Part shown: one piece after another, positions 1-5,688 of the stretch
How positions within the stretch are numbered: position 1 is the stretch's first letter
Layout: every line of letters begins with the position of its first letter
DNA from: Deltaproteobacteria bacterium
GTDB lineage: Bacteria > Desulfobacterota > Desulfovibrionia > Desulfovibrionales > Desulfovibrionaceae
Length of the DNA: 5,702 bases
Direction of reading: 5' to 3'
NCBI GenBank assembly: GCA_025350085.1
Contig: JANXYI010000355.1
Coordinates: 1-5,702 of the forward strand
Position numbers and translations under genes: made by a program
Notes under the pieces: model-generated
What the model was told of the DNA's origin: nothing
What the model saw: only the letters and a program-made list of their open reading frames with translations
Database searches by the model: none

Positions 1-317
1 GCGACATGTGCAACGACCGCGTGAAAGCCGGGAAGCTTCCGGCCTGCGTGCTGTCCTGCCCCACGGGCACCATGAACTTCGGTGACCGCGAGGCCATGCT
101 GGAGCTGGCCAAGAAGGGCCTGGCCGCGGCCAAGAAGAAGTACCCCAATGCCCAGCTGGTGGACGAGGAGTCGGTCCGGGTCATCTTCCTGACCCAGGAC
201 AAGCCCGGCCTGTACGCCAAGACCCTCATGGCCGATGCGAGCCCAAGCCCCCGCCTGTTCACCAGGCAGGAGGCCCTGGCCCAGCTGATCCGGCCCGTGC
301 GGGCGTTGCTCGGTTAG
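1..317 (+). CDS. fdhB: Formate dehydrogenase beta (iron-sulfur) subunit, C-terminal part (5' end outside window)
   Basis: Partial gene read in the frame that begins with Asp at 3-5; bases 1-2 (gc) fit the end of a Cys codon, giving the usual CDMCNDR motif. The visible part has Cys in MCNDR, PAC and SCP, followed by PTGTMNFGDR. This is the last cysteine group of ferredoxin-like beta subunits, which hold four [4Fe-4S] clusters and carry electrons from the molybdenum or tungsten catalytic subunit to a cytochrome c or quinone partner. The PTGTMNFG stretch is typical of formate dehydrogenases rather than of other dicluster oxidoreductases. After it come a charged helical region and a soluble end; no C-terminal membrane helix is seen, unlike FdnH of Escherichia coli, so a soluble periplasmic enzyme of the Desulfovibrio type is likely. 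The gene stops with TAG at 315-317. The catalytic subunit would be expected upstream. A beta subunit of a related molybdopterin enzyme is the main alternative. Confidence 0.82.
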   Translation, partial: DMCNDRVKAGKLPACVLSCPTGTMNFGDREAMLELAKKGLAAAKKKYPNAQLVDEESVRVIFLTQDKPGLYAKTLMADASPSPRLFTRQEALAQLIRPVRALLG

Positions 318-400
318 CAGTGGGGCTTAAGCTGACGGAACAAACGGAACGCACCTCTAGATAGGAGCCCGCCGGGGCGGATGGTCCAAACCAGCGGGTT

Positions 401-412
401 CCCCTTCGGGGG
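401..412 (+). other. Small hairpin with UUCG tetraloop
   Basis: Four C (401-404), the loop ttcg (405-408) and four G (409-412) form a C(UUCG)G hairpin in RNA, an exceptionally stable loop type. Its 3' arm shares bases 408-412 with the larger stem-loop at 408-433, so the two structures cannot form fully at the same time. That arrangement would suit an attenuator-like switch or an RNA processing block, but no leader peptide or ligand-binding fold is seen. The function is unknown. Confidence 0.4.
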
Positions 413-433
413 GAGGGCAAAAGCCCTCCCCCC
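408..433 (+). terminator. Perfect 11-bp stem-loop, possible terminator of the formate dehydrogenase operon
   Basis: Bases 408-418 pair perfectly with 423-433 around an aaaa loop (419-422). The stem is nearly all G-C and lies about 90 bases after the fdhB stop. A run of T directly after it is missing; the following bases are gattgcattt. It may therefore be a weak or factor-assisted terminator, an mRNA 3'-end stabiliser, or part of a dispersed intergenic repeat together with the tandem repeats that follow at once. Confidence 0.45.
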
Positions 434-475
434 GATTGCATTTCAAATCCCGGCCGATTGCATTTCAAATCCCGG
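432..475. repeat. Two perfect tandem copies of a 22-bp sequence
   Basis: The units are 432-453 and 454-475 and are identical at all 22 positions. Each begins ccgattgcattt and ends caaatcccgg. Each unit has weak internal dyad symmetry (gatt and aatc arms around eight bases). The first unit overlaps the last two bases of the stem-loop at 408-433. The pair ends 10 bases before the candidate -35 box for the next operon, so it could be an operator for a dimeric regulator or a recent tandem duplication. Confidence 0.85.
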
Positions 476-484
476 GCAAGCCCC

Positions 485-512
485 TTGCAAAAATCCTGGC
501 CCAGGGTATTCT
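485..512 (+). promoter_or_regulatory. Candidate sigma70 promoter for the thiol-disulfide protein/peroxiredoxin operon
   Basis: The -35-like ttgcaa lies at 485-490 and the -10-like tattct at 507-512, with a 16-base spacer. Each matches the consensus at four of six positions. The expected transcription start near 519 gives a short leader to the ATG at 555. The site lies after the stem-loop and tandem repeats, as expected if the downstream pair is transcribed independently of fdhB. It was identified by eye only. Confidence 0.35.
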
Positions 513-543
513 GGGCACTCACGGCTCCGGCACGGAGTCCCTT

Positions 544-549
544 GGGAGG
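544..549 (+). promoter_or_regulatory. Ribosome binding site fixing the start at 555
   Basis: The gggagg at 544-549 lies five bases before the ATG at 555. The same frame is open back to 381, but the stretch 381-554 encodes no sensible protein and crosses the hairpins and tandem repeats. This site, together with the signal peptide that begins at 555, sets the start. Confidence 0.75.
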
Positions 550-554
550 TCGCC

Positions 555-1115
555 ATGAAGAGATTCGCCGCCAGCCTGCTGGCACTGCTGCTGTTCTGCA
601 CCCCGGCCCTGGCTAAGAAGCCCAAGGTCGGCGACGTCCTGCCCGACCTCACGATCAAGGCCGCGCCGAAGCCGGCCGAGGCCGCCTACCTGGGCCTGCC
701 CGACGGGACCCAAAGCTTCCGGCTCTCCCAGATCAAGGCCGAGGTCCTGCTGGTGGAGCTCTTCAGCATGTACTGCCCACACTGCCAGGCCGAGGCCAAA
801 CCGCTGGGCCGCGTGTTCGAGCGCCTGATGGCCCTGCCCCAGAGCAAGGCACTCAAGTTCCTGGGCATCGGCGCGGGCAACTCGGCCTACGAGGTGGACA
901 CCTTCCGCCTGTTGTACGAAATCCCCATGCCCCTGTTCCAGGACGGCGACTATGAGCTGCTCAAGGCCTTCGGGACCACAAGCACCCCGACCTACCTGAT
1001 GCTGAGGCCCACGGCGGACGGCCGCGGCCTCAAGGTGCTCTTTGTCCAGGAGGGCCGCTTCGAGGACGAGCAGACCTTCCTGGAGCTCATCCTGCGCGCC
1101 TCGGGCGTACAGTAG
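555..1115 (+). CDS. Exported thioredoxin-fold protein with CPHC motif (TlpA/ResA-like)
   Basis: A 186-residue protein. Residues 1-20 are a signal peptide (MKR, hydrophobic core, cleavage after ALA), so the mature protein is periplasmic. The redox motif CPHC is at residues 74-77, after the strand VLLVELFSMY; the expected cis-proline is P145 in TSTPTYLML. A redoxin-like section (GDVLPDLTI, then FRLSQIK) precedes the active site, as in TlpA/ResA proteins. CPHC is the DsbA-type dipeptide, so an oxidising or disulfide-exchange role is possible as well as reduction. C15 lies within the signal peptide, so only the two motif cysteines remain in the mature form. The gene is followed after 19 bases by a peroxiredoxin gene with its own ribosome binding site, so the two are probably one operon. 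Inferred role: thiol exchange in the periplasm, possibly supplying electrons to that peroxiredoxin. The family is secure; substrate and direction of electron flow are not. Confidence 0.85.
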   Translation: MKRFAASLLALLLFCTPALAKKPKVGDVLPDLTIKAAPKPAEAAYLGLPDGTQSFRLSQIKAEVLLVELFSMYCPHCQAEAKPLGRVFERLMALPQSKALKFLGIGAGNSAYEVDTFRLLYEIPMPLFQDGDYELLKAFGTTSTPTYLMLRPTADGRGLKVLFVQEGRFEDEQTFLELILRASGVQ

Positions 1116-1123
1116 CCCGGCAC

Positions 1124-1130
1124 GAGGAGG
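1124..1130 (+). promoter_or_regulatory. Strong ribosome binding site for the peroxiredoxin gene
   Basis: The gaggagg at 1124-1130 lies four bases before the ATG at 1135. It falls entirely in the 19-base gap after the preceding stop. It decides between 1135 and an in-frame ATG at 1042 that lies inside the previous gene. Confidence 0.8.
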
Positions 1131-1134
1131 CATC

Positions 1135-1728
1135 ATGCGCAAAACTCTCGCCCTGCTGTTTCTGACCGTCGCATTCTGGATGGCTTCGGCCCTGGCCCCT
1201 GCGCTGGCAGTGGACCTGAAGGACATGCTCTATGACCCGGGCCAGCTCAAGCCCGTGGACAGCAGCCTCAAGGTGCGGCCGGGCAGCCCGGCCCCGGACT
1301 TCGCCCTGCCCTCCACCACGGGCCAGACCGTGCGCCTGTCCGACTTCCGCGGACAGAAGAACGTGGTGCTGTCCTTCGTGCCCGCGGCCTTCACGCCCGT
1401 GTGCTCGGACCAGTGGCCCGGCTACAACGCGACCCGCGCGCTTTTCGAGCAGCGCGAGGCAATAATCCTGGGCATCACCACGGACAACGTGCCCAGCCTC
1501 TACGCCTGGATCGTGGAGATGCGCGGGCTGTGGTTCCCGGTGCTCTCCGACTTCTGGCCCCACGGGGCCGTGGCGAAGAAGTACGGCGTGCTGCGCACCA
1601 GCGGCACCACGGAGCGGGCCATCGTCATCATCGACAAGAAGGGCGTGGTGCGCTTTGCCAAGAGCTTTGACATCAACCGCAGGCCCGACCTGGGCCTGAT
1701 CATGGGCGAGCTGGACAAGCTCAAGTAG
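1135..1728 (+). CDS. Exported one-cysteine peroxiredoxin (AhpC/TSA family)
   Basis: A 197-residue protein. Residues 1-25 form a signal peptide ending APALA, which places this peroxidase outside the cytoplasm. The thioredoxin-fold peroxidase domain starts near residue 48 (RPGSPAPDFALPS). The active-site motif PxxxTxxC reads PAAFTPVC, with P83, T87 and the peroxidatic C90; the supporting Arg is R161 in RAIVIID. C90 is the only cysteine in the whole protein, so there is no resolving cysteine, as in AhpE-like one-cysteine types and some BCP types. Known chemistry of the family: C90 is oxidised to sulfenic acid by hydrogen peroxide or an organic peroxide and then reduced by an outside thiol. The adjacent CPHC protein is the obvious candidate reductant, which is an inference. 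It is the last gene of its operon; a 16-bp stem-loop follows 22 bases after the stop. The peroxiredoxin assignment is firm; the subfamily and physiological reductant are less certain. Confidence 0.9.
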   Translation: MRKTLALLFLTVAFWMASALAPALAVDLKDMLYDPGQLKPVDSSLKVRPGSPAPDFALPSTTGQTVRLSDFRGQKNVVLSFVPAAFTPVCSDQWPGYNATRALFEQREAIILGITTDNVPSLYAWIVEMRGLWFPVLSDFWPHGAVAKKYGVLRTSGTTERAIVIIDKKGVVRFAKSFDINRRPDLGLIMGELDKLK

Positions 1729-1750
1729 GCGCCGCCAGGCCCCGAAAACA

Positions 1751-1786
1751 GCAGGGCCGCCAGGGAGATTTCCCTGGCGGCCCTGC
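1751..1786. terminator. Bidirectional terminator between convergent operons
   Basis: Bases 1751-1766 pair perfectly with 1771-1786 (16 bp) around the loop gatt (1767-1770). It lies 22 bases after the peroxiredoxin stop and 22 bases beyond the mltA stop on the other strand. On the minus strand the stem is followed by tgtttt, and on the plus strand by cgcgttt, so the T tract is short in both directions and slightly better for mltA. Position and perfect pairing support a shared intrinsic terminator. Confidence 0.85.
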
Positions 1787-1808
1787 CGCGTTTGGCGCCT
1801 TAAGCCCG

Positions 1809-3338
1809 CTACTGAACCGGCACACCGTTGCCGTTGACGTTGCCGCCGGCGTTGCCGTTTTTGGTCCCGTTCCCACCGGCGTTGCCGTTCCTGGTTCCGT
1901 TGCCGGAACCGTTGCTGCCGCCGTTGACAGCACCGTTGGCGACACCGTTGCCGTTTTTCCCGCCATTGCCCATGCCCGTAGACGTTCCCGGTGTCGCGGC
2001 CGTTGCTGAGGCCGTTGATGGGACCGTGGATGAAACCGTGGACGGGACCGTGGCCGGAGGCAGGTCGGCCAGGGCGCGGTTACTGACCAGGATGTGCAGG
2101 GTGCCGGGGTTCTTCATGCGGCCGGACACGAACTCGGCGTACGGGCCGGACCCGCAGAACAGGTCCACATGGCTGCCCACGATGGCCCCGCCCGTGTCCT
2201 GGGCCAGCATGAGCCCGGACAGGCGCGCCGGGCCGCCCTGCCTGGGCACCGGGAGCGGCGTGGTCATGGCCAGGGCCGCGCCGAGCGGGACCTGCGCACG
2301 GTCCACGGCAATGGAGCTGAGCGGCGTGAGCAGGCTGCCCATGCTGCCAAAGGGCCCGACGTCAGACAGGCGGAAGAAGACGTAGCTCAGGTCCGCGGAG
2401 AGCAGCTCCTTGGCCAGCTGGGGATTCTGCTGCACAAAGCTCTTGATGCGCGGCATGCTGGCCTCGTCGCGGGTCAGGTACCCGCGGCTGATGACCGTGC
2501 GGCCGAGCATGGCCAGGTCGCGGCCGTTCTTGTTGGCGTACAGCACGTGTTTGACGCTGCCGTCGGGCAGGATGAGCCGCCCGGAACCCTGGATGTGCAG
2601 GAAGTAGAGGTCGATGCGGTCCCTGACCCAGGCCAGCTCCACGCCTCGGCCCTTGAGCGCCCCGCCGAAGTCGATGTCCCCACGCGAGTAGTAGGGCTTG
2701 ATGCCGCCTTTCGTCAGCCGGTAGTGCAGCTTCTGGCCGCGCCAGCGCTGGTGGAACTCGCCCAGGTCGGCCATGAGCATGTCGCCCGGCTGGCCGTAGA
2801 CGGCGTAGGGGAAGGCCGGGTCCGGTTCCAGGCTCGCCTCAAGAAAAGGCTCGTAGTAGCCGGTGACGAGGCTGTCCTCCCGCTCCACCGGGAACCAGGC
2901 AAAGACCCGGGCCAAGAGCGCCGGGTCCTCGTCCAGGAAGGGCAGGGCCGCGAGCAGGTCCTCCAGGGTCTGGCGCATGGCGCCCCAGGTGAGCTTGAGG
3001 CCCGGCCGGTCCACGGCCACGCCCTGGGCGGGCTTGGCCGAGACATAGGCCAGGTTGGCCTTGAGGCCCGGCTCCAGGTCGCGCCAGGACGAAAGGCCCT
3101 GGGTGGAGGGGTGCATCTGGGCAACGCGAGCCAAAGCTTGGTCCACGCTCAGGGGTTCAAACCAGGCACGCGCGGCCTTGACCGGCGGCGGCGGGGGCAG
3201 CGGCGCCGGGGGCGGAACCGCAGGCCCGGCGCAGCCCCAGGCCAGGGCGGCCAGGATGAGGACGAGGAGCAAGAGTCCGAAGAGCCGGATGGGGGCGGGC
3301 GCGGCCCTCAAGGCGCGCCCTGGGCGTGATGGAATCAT
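1809..3338 (-). CDS. mltA: Membrane-bound lytic murein transglycosylase A with Asn/Gly-rich C-terminal tail
   Basis: A 509-residue lipoprotein that cleaves the MurNAc-GlcNAc bond of peptidoglycan and leaves 1,6-anhydro-MurNAc ends. Residues 1-35 are a lipoprotein signal with lipobox AWGC; C36 would be lipidated. A proline-rich linker (41-52) precedes the catalytic region. Family hallmarks are TGYYEP (159-164), HIQGSGR (248-254) and the C-terminal 3D domain with D346 (SSIAVD), D381 (AQDTGGAI, the expected catalytic Asp) and D392 (VDLF). The E. coli enzyme is about 365 residues; the excess is a long C-terminal tail, Ser/Thr/Pro-rich at about 429-454 and Asn/Gly-rich at 455-506. The start is chosen because its ATG overlaps the TGA of the upstream membrane-protein gene by four bases (ATGA) and is followed directly by the signal. 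The frame is open further upstream to 3587, but only as antisense-like reading through that gene. The ribosome binding site is weak, which fits translational coupling. Confidence 0.93.
   Translation of the reverse strand: MIPSRPGRALRAAPAPIRLFGLLLLVLILAALAWGCAGPAVPPPAPLPPPPPVKAARAWFEPLSVDQALARVAQMHPSTQGLSSWRDLEPGLKANLAYVSAKPAQGVAVDRPGLKLTWGAMRQTLEDLLAALPFLDEDPALLARVFAWFPVEREDSLVTGYYEPFLEASLEPDPAFPYAVYGQPGDMLMADLGEFHQRWRGQKLHYRLTKGGIKPYYSRGDIDFGGALKGRGVELAWVRDRIDLYFLHIQGSGRLILPDGSVKHVLYANKNGRDLAMLGRTVISRGYLTRDEASMPRIKSFVQQNPQLAKELLSADLSYVFFRLSDVGPFGSMGSLLTPLSSIAVDRAQVPLGAALAMTTPLPVPRQGGPARLSGLMLAQDTGGAIVGSHVDLFCGSGPYAEFVSGRMKNPGTLHILVSNRALADLPPATVPSTVSSTVPSTASATAATPGTSTGMGNGGKNGNGVANGAVNGGSNGSGNGTRNGNAGGNGTKNGNAGGNVNGNGVPVQ
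1824..2057 (-). repeat. Low-complexity repeats encoding the MltA tail
   Basis: This stretch encodes MltA residues from about 428 to 505. The part at 1824-1976 is built from gtt/gcc-type triplets on the plus strand, giving alternating Asn and Gly. It includes two adjacent 30-bp units (1839-1868 and 1869-1898) that agree at 25 of 30 positions and both encode the NGNAGGN motif. The part at about 2011-2052 repeats a 12-bp pattern encoding Ser/Pro-Ser-Thr-Val. All changes keep the reading frame. Growth by slippage or unequal recombination is the likely origin. Confidence 0.8.
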
Positions 3339-4477
3339 GGTTCGTTTCCGTAGGATTTGAAGCCCGCCCGGGAGGTGAGCACCTCGTCGTACTCCTCGCT
3401 GTAGATCTTGAGCATGACCATGAGGAAGCTTAAGATCAGCGGGCCGTAGAAGATGCCCAGCGCCCCGAAGGCGTGGATGCCGCCCAGGATGGCCACGAAG
3501 ATGTAGAAGGGCGAGACCTGGGCGGCTCGGCGCATGAGCAGGGGCCGCAGGATGGTGTCGATGTTCGTCACCAATATGATGTTCCACAACAGGAAGAACA
3601 GGGCCCAGCCCGGGTCGCCGAAGAAATAGAGGTAGGCCGTGACCGGGAGCCAGATGAGCCCGGTGCCGATGACCGGGATGAGCGCGGCCATGCCCATCAT
3701 GGTGCCCCAGAACAGGGGCTGGATGCCCACGATGTAGAGCCCGAGGGCGCCCACCAGCCCCTGCAGCACGGCGATGAACAGGCTGCCGAAGAGCACGGCC
3801 CGGGCCACCCGCTGCAGGCTGTCGATGATGATGTCTTCCTGGTGCGTGCGCAGCGGCGCCAGGTACTTGATCCTCTGCACCATGCCCCGGCCCTCGCGCA
3901 GGAAGTAGAAGACCATGAAGATCATGAGGAAGAAGCGCAGGAGCAGCTTGGCCATGTTGCCCACCAGGGTGGCGCTGGCGTCGAGCATGGACTGGGCAAA
4001 GTCGCGCGAGGACTGGACGAGCTTGGCGTGGATGGCGGCCTCGTCAAAGGTGAAGAAGGGCACCCGCTCCCGGAGCCAGACCAGGTAGGGCTCCAGGCGG
4101 TGGTCGCGGAAGAAGTTCGCCGCGTCGGTCTTGTCCATCCAGCTGTTGGCGGCGTGCACCGCGTCCAGGCCCTGGGTCACCAGGCCCCAGGCCAGGAAGG
4201 TCATGGGCAGGATGATCACGAAGACCACCACGGCCACGGTGATCCCGGCGGCGAGGTTGGCCCGGCCGCCCAGCCGGGTGAACAGGCGCGCATACAGCGG
4301 CGAGAAGATGATGGACAGCACGGCGGAGATGATGATGGTGTGCATGAACGGCTCCACCAGCACAAAGCCCCAGATGAGGGCCACCGCCAGGAAGAAGAGC
4401 ATGAAATAGGAAAAGATCTTGCTGGAATGCTGGGGGGCTATGGGAGTATCCGGGGTCTCCGGAGCGCTGTTCATCAT
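3335..4477 (-). CDS. AI-2E/PerM-family transporter
   Basis: A 380-residue inner-membrane protein of the AI-2E transporter family (PerM, YdiK, TqsA and relatives). A short polar N terminus is followed by hydrophobic segments at about 21-42, 44-65 and 74-100, then a soluble, mostly helical region (about 103-165). Further segments lie at about 168-193, 228-252, 256-285, 288-306 and 322-358. The late motif GGIHAFGALGIFYGPLILSFL (332-352) is characteristic of the family, and the length is normal. Members export diverse small molecules or ions; some take part in quorum signalling (TqsA) or sodium-proton exchange, so the substrate cannot be named here. Two Met codons in a row (4477 and 4474) could both serve as start; upstream there is only a weak site (acgga). 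The TGA overlaps the mltA ATG by four bases, so the two genes form one operon with coupled translation. Its promoter must lie in the divergent region beyond 4477. Confidence 0.9.
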   Translation of the reverse strand: MMNSAPETPDTPIAPQHSSKIFSYFMLFFLAVALIWGFVLVEPFMHTIIISAVLSIIFSPLYARLFTRLGGRANLAAGITVAVVVFVIILPMTFLAWGLVTQGLDAVHAANSWMDKTDAANFFRDHRLEPYLVWLRERVPFFTFDEAAIHAKLVQSSRDFAQSMLDASATLVGNMAKLLLRFFLMIFMVFYFLREGRGMVQRIKYLAPLRTHQEDIIIDSLQRVARAVLFGSLFIAVLQGLVGALGLYIVGIQPLFWGTMMGMAALIPVIGTGLIWLPVTAYLYFFGDPGWALFFLLWNIILVTNIDTILRPLLMRRAAQVSPFYIFVAILGGIHAFGALGIFYGPLILSFLMVMLKIYSEEYDEVLTSRAGFKSYGNEP

Positions 4478-4824
4478 GGTGTGGTTCCGTGGTGTTGCGC
4501 CCGCTAGCCCGTTGACCGAGGATTGGTCCTGGCGGCACGTGCAGGGTGTTCGGGAGCGGGCCTCCGGGCTGTGTAAGCCGAGCGGGCCTTATGGTCAAGC
4601 GGGCCGCGCCTGGCCCCGAAGCGGGTACTTGCCCCGCCTCGCGCGCTGGTTCTTGTTTTTTCATTGCGATGTGTCTAAGGATCAAGGCTGTGCCGCGCGG
4701 CATCACCGCCACGGCGCGAGCTTTCACGGAATCCCCCGGACGGGTGCGTCTCTCATCCCGCTTCCCGGGAGCGTACTGTCGTGTGGTTGCATCCATTCCA
4801 ACGCTTCAACTTCAAGGAGAACGC
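4478..4824. other. Divergent intergenic region with repeated 8-mer, no gene supported
   Basis: This 347-bp gap separates the minus-strand transporter-mltA operon from the plus-strand binding-protein gene and must hold promoters for both. I see no convincing tRNA, riboswitch or small gene. The 8-mer agcgggcc occurs three times (4555-4562, 4581-4588, 4598-4605); the first two copies belong to a 10-base repeat (4554-4563 and 4580-4589), and agcggg recurs at 4620-4625. A run of six T lies at 4656-4661 without a hairpin directly before it. ttgttt (4653-4658) with taagga (4676-4681) at 17 bases is a very weak plus-strand promoter candidate. The plus-strand frame is open from 4546 into the downstream gene, but this looks like chance in GC-rich DNA. 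Confidence 0.5.
4814..4820 (+). promoter_or_regulatory. Ribosome binding site fixing the start at 4825
   Basis: The aaggaga at 4814-4820 lies four bases before the ATG at 4825, which opens a clear lipoprotein signal. It argues against an upstream in-frame ATG at 4546. Confidence 0.85.
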
Positions 4825-5633
4825 ATGAAACGCCTGTTCAAGTCCCTGTTCCTGGTGGCTGCCTGCTCCGTGCTCGCCCTGGGCGTGGTCGGCTGCGGCG
4901 AGAAGAAGGAAGAGAAGAAGGCCGAGGCCCCGGTGGCGGCCCCCGCCGTGCCCGCCGGTCCGAGGACCATCATCTTCGCCTCCGACGCCACCTACGCCCC
5001 CATGCAGTACATGAACGAGCAGAAAGAGATCGTGGGCTTTGAGGTCGACGTGATCAAGGCCGCGGCCGAGAAGGGCGGTTTCAAGGCCGAATTCAAGAAC
5101 GTGGCCTGGGACGGCATCTTCGCGGGCCTGGCCGCGGGCAAGTACGACGCCATCTCCTCCTCCGTGTCCATCACCGACGAGCGCAAGGTGACCATGGACT
5201 TCTCCGAGCCCATCATCCCCATCGAGCAGATGCTCGTGGTCGGCGTGAAGGAGAAGGCCACGGACCTGGCCGGGCTCAAGGGCAAGGCCATTGGCGCCCA
5301 GATCGGCACCACCAGCTACCTGGTCATCAAGGACGTGAAGGGCTTCAAGGCCATCAAGACCTACGACGAGGTGGGCCTGGCCATGGAAGACCTGGTCAAG
5401 GGCTCTGTCCAGGCCGTTGTGGCCGACAGCCCGGTGGCCGTGGAGTACACCGGAAGAAATTCGCCGACAAGATCAAGATCGCCGGCGTGCTGAAAAGCGA
5501 CAAGGTCGAGAACATCGGCATCGCCGTGAAGAAGGGCAACAAGGACGTGCTTGACCTGGTGAACAAGGGCCTGGCCGCCATCAAGGCCGACGGCACCCTG
5601 GACAAGATCAAGGAAGCCCACAAGATGAAGTAG
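4825..5633 (+). pseudogene. Amino-acid ABC transporter substrate-binding lipoprotein, interrupted by a frameshift
   Basis: A family 3 periplasmic solute-binding protein that captures an amino acid for an ABC importer. Residues 1-23 are a lipoprotein signal with lipobox VVGC (C24), followed by a charged Glu/Lys and Ala/Pro linker. Lobe I starts near residue 47. By comparison with HisJ, ligand contacts are D54, S112, S113, S115 and R120 (in SSVSITDER), the T162/T163 pair and D201 (VVADSP); this set fits a basic or polar amino acid. The frame breaks after codon 209: as read, 13 unrelated residues follow and translation ends at TGA 5491-5493, giving 222 residues. From 5454 a second frame continues the family C terminus (KKFADKIKIAGVLK, through to AHKMK) to TAG 5631-5633. 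One base missing between 5453 and 5454 explains this; any base there gives a Gly codon and a 269-residue protein of normal length. The truncated form lacks the returning strand and helices of lobe I and would probably not fold well. Real mutation and sequence error cannot be separated here. No permease or ATPase gene is within the window. Confidence 0.88.
5452..5455 (+). other. Frameshift point in the binding-protein gene
   Basis: Reading switches here from the frame of the ATG at 4825 to the -1 frame. The local sequence is accggaagaaattc; accggNaagaaattc would restore Tyr-Thr-Gly-Lys-Lys-Phe. No X-XXY-YYZ slippery heptamer is present, so programmed frameshifting is unlikely. The exact position may lie a few bases to either side. 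Confidence 0.8.
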
Positions 5634-5688
5634 GTCGTCCGTTCCGGACAGCCTGCCGCGCATCCGCCTGACGCATTCTGACGGGGGG

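Noticed and set aside
519..1226. Minus-strand open frame of 235 codons opposite the thiol-disulfide gene
   Set aside because: It has no ribosome binding site or recognisable domain, and it runs through both the signal-peptide coding region and the operon junction of the real genes.
2094..3329. Long plus-strand open frame of 411 codons opposite mltA
   Set aside because: It is rich in Gly, Ala, Arg, Gln and His with no domain pattern, as expected opposite a GC-rich gene. The opposite strand encodes a clear MltA with signal peptide and catalytic motifs.
3473..4507. Long plus-strand open frame of 344 codons opposite the transporter gene
   Set aside because: Its composition is dominated by Gly, His, Gln, Glu and Asp, with no membrane or fold pattern. 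It mirrors the hydrophobic codons of the real gene.
4554..4640. tRNA or riboswitch in the divergent region
   Set aside because: No T-loop consensus, acceptor-stem pairing or known riboswitch core could be found; only short 4-5 bp hairpins are present.
4647..4668. Possible sigma54 promoter (tgg ... ttgc) upstream of the binding-protein gene
   Set aside because: The GG and GC elements are 16 bases apart instead of the required 10.
4546..4824. In-frame upstream extension of the binding-protein gene
   Set aside because: The extension has no family similarity and would bury the lipoprotein signal. The ATG at 4825 has a well-placed ribosome binding site.
5452..5461. Programmed -1 frameshift in the binding-protein gene
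   Set aside because: No slippery heptamer and no clear downstream stimulatory hairpin or pseudoknot is seen, and this protein family is not known to use recoding. A lost base is simpler.
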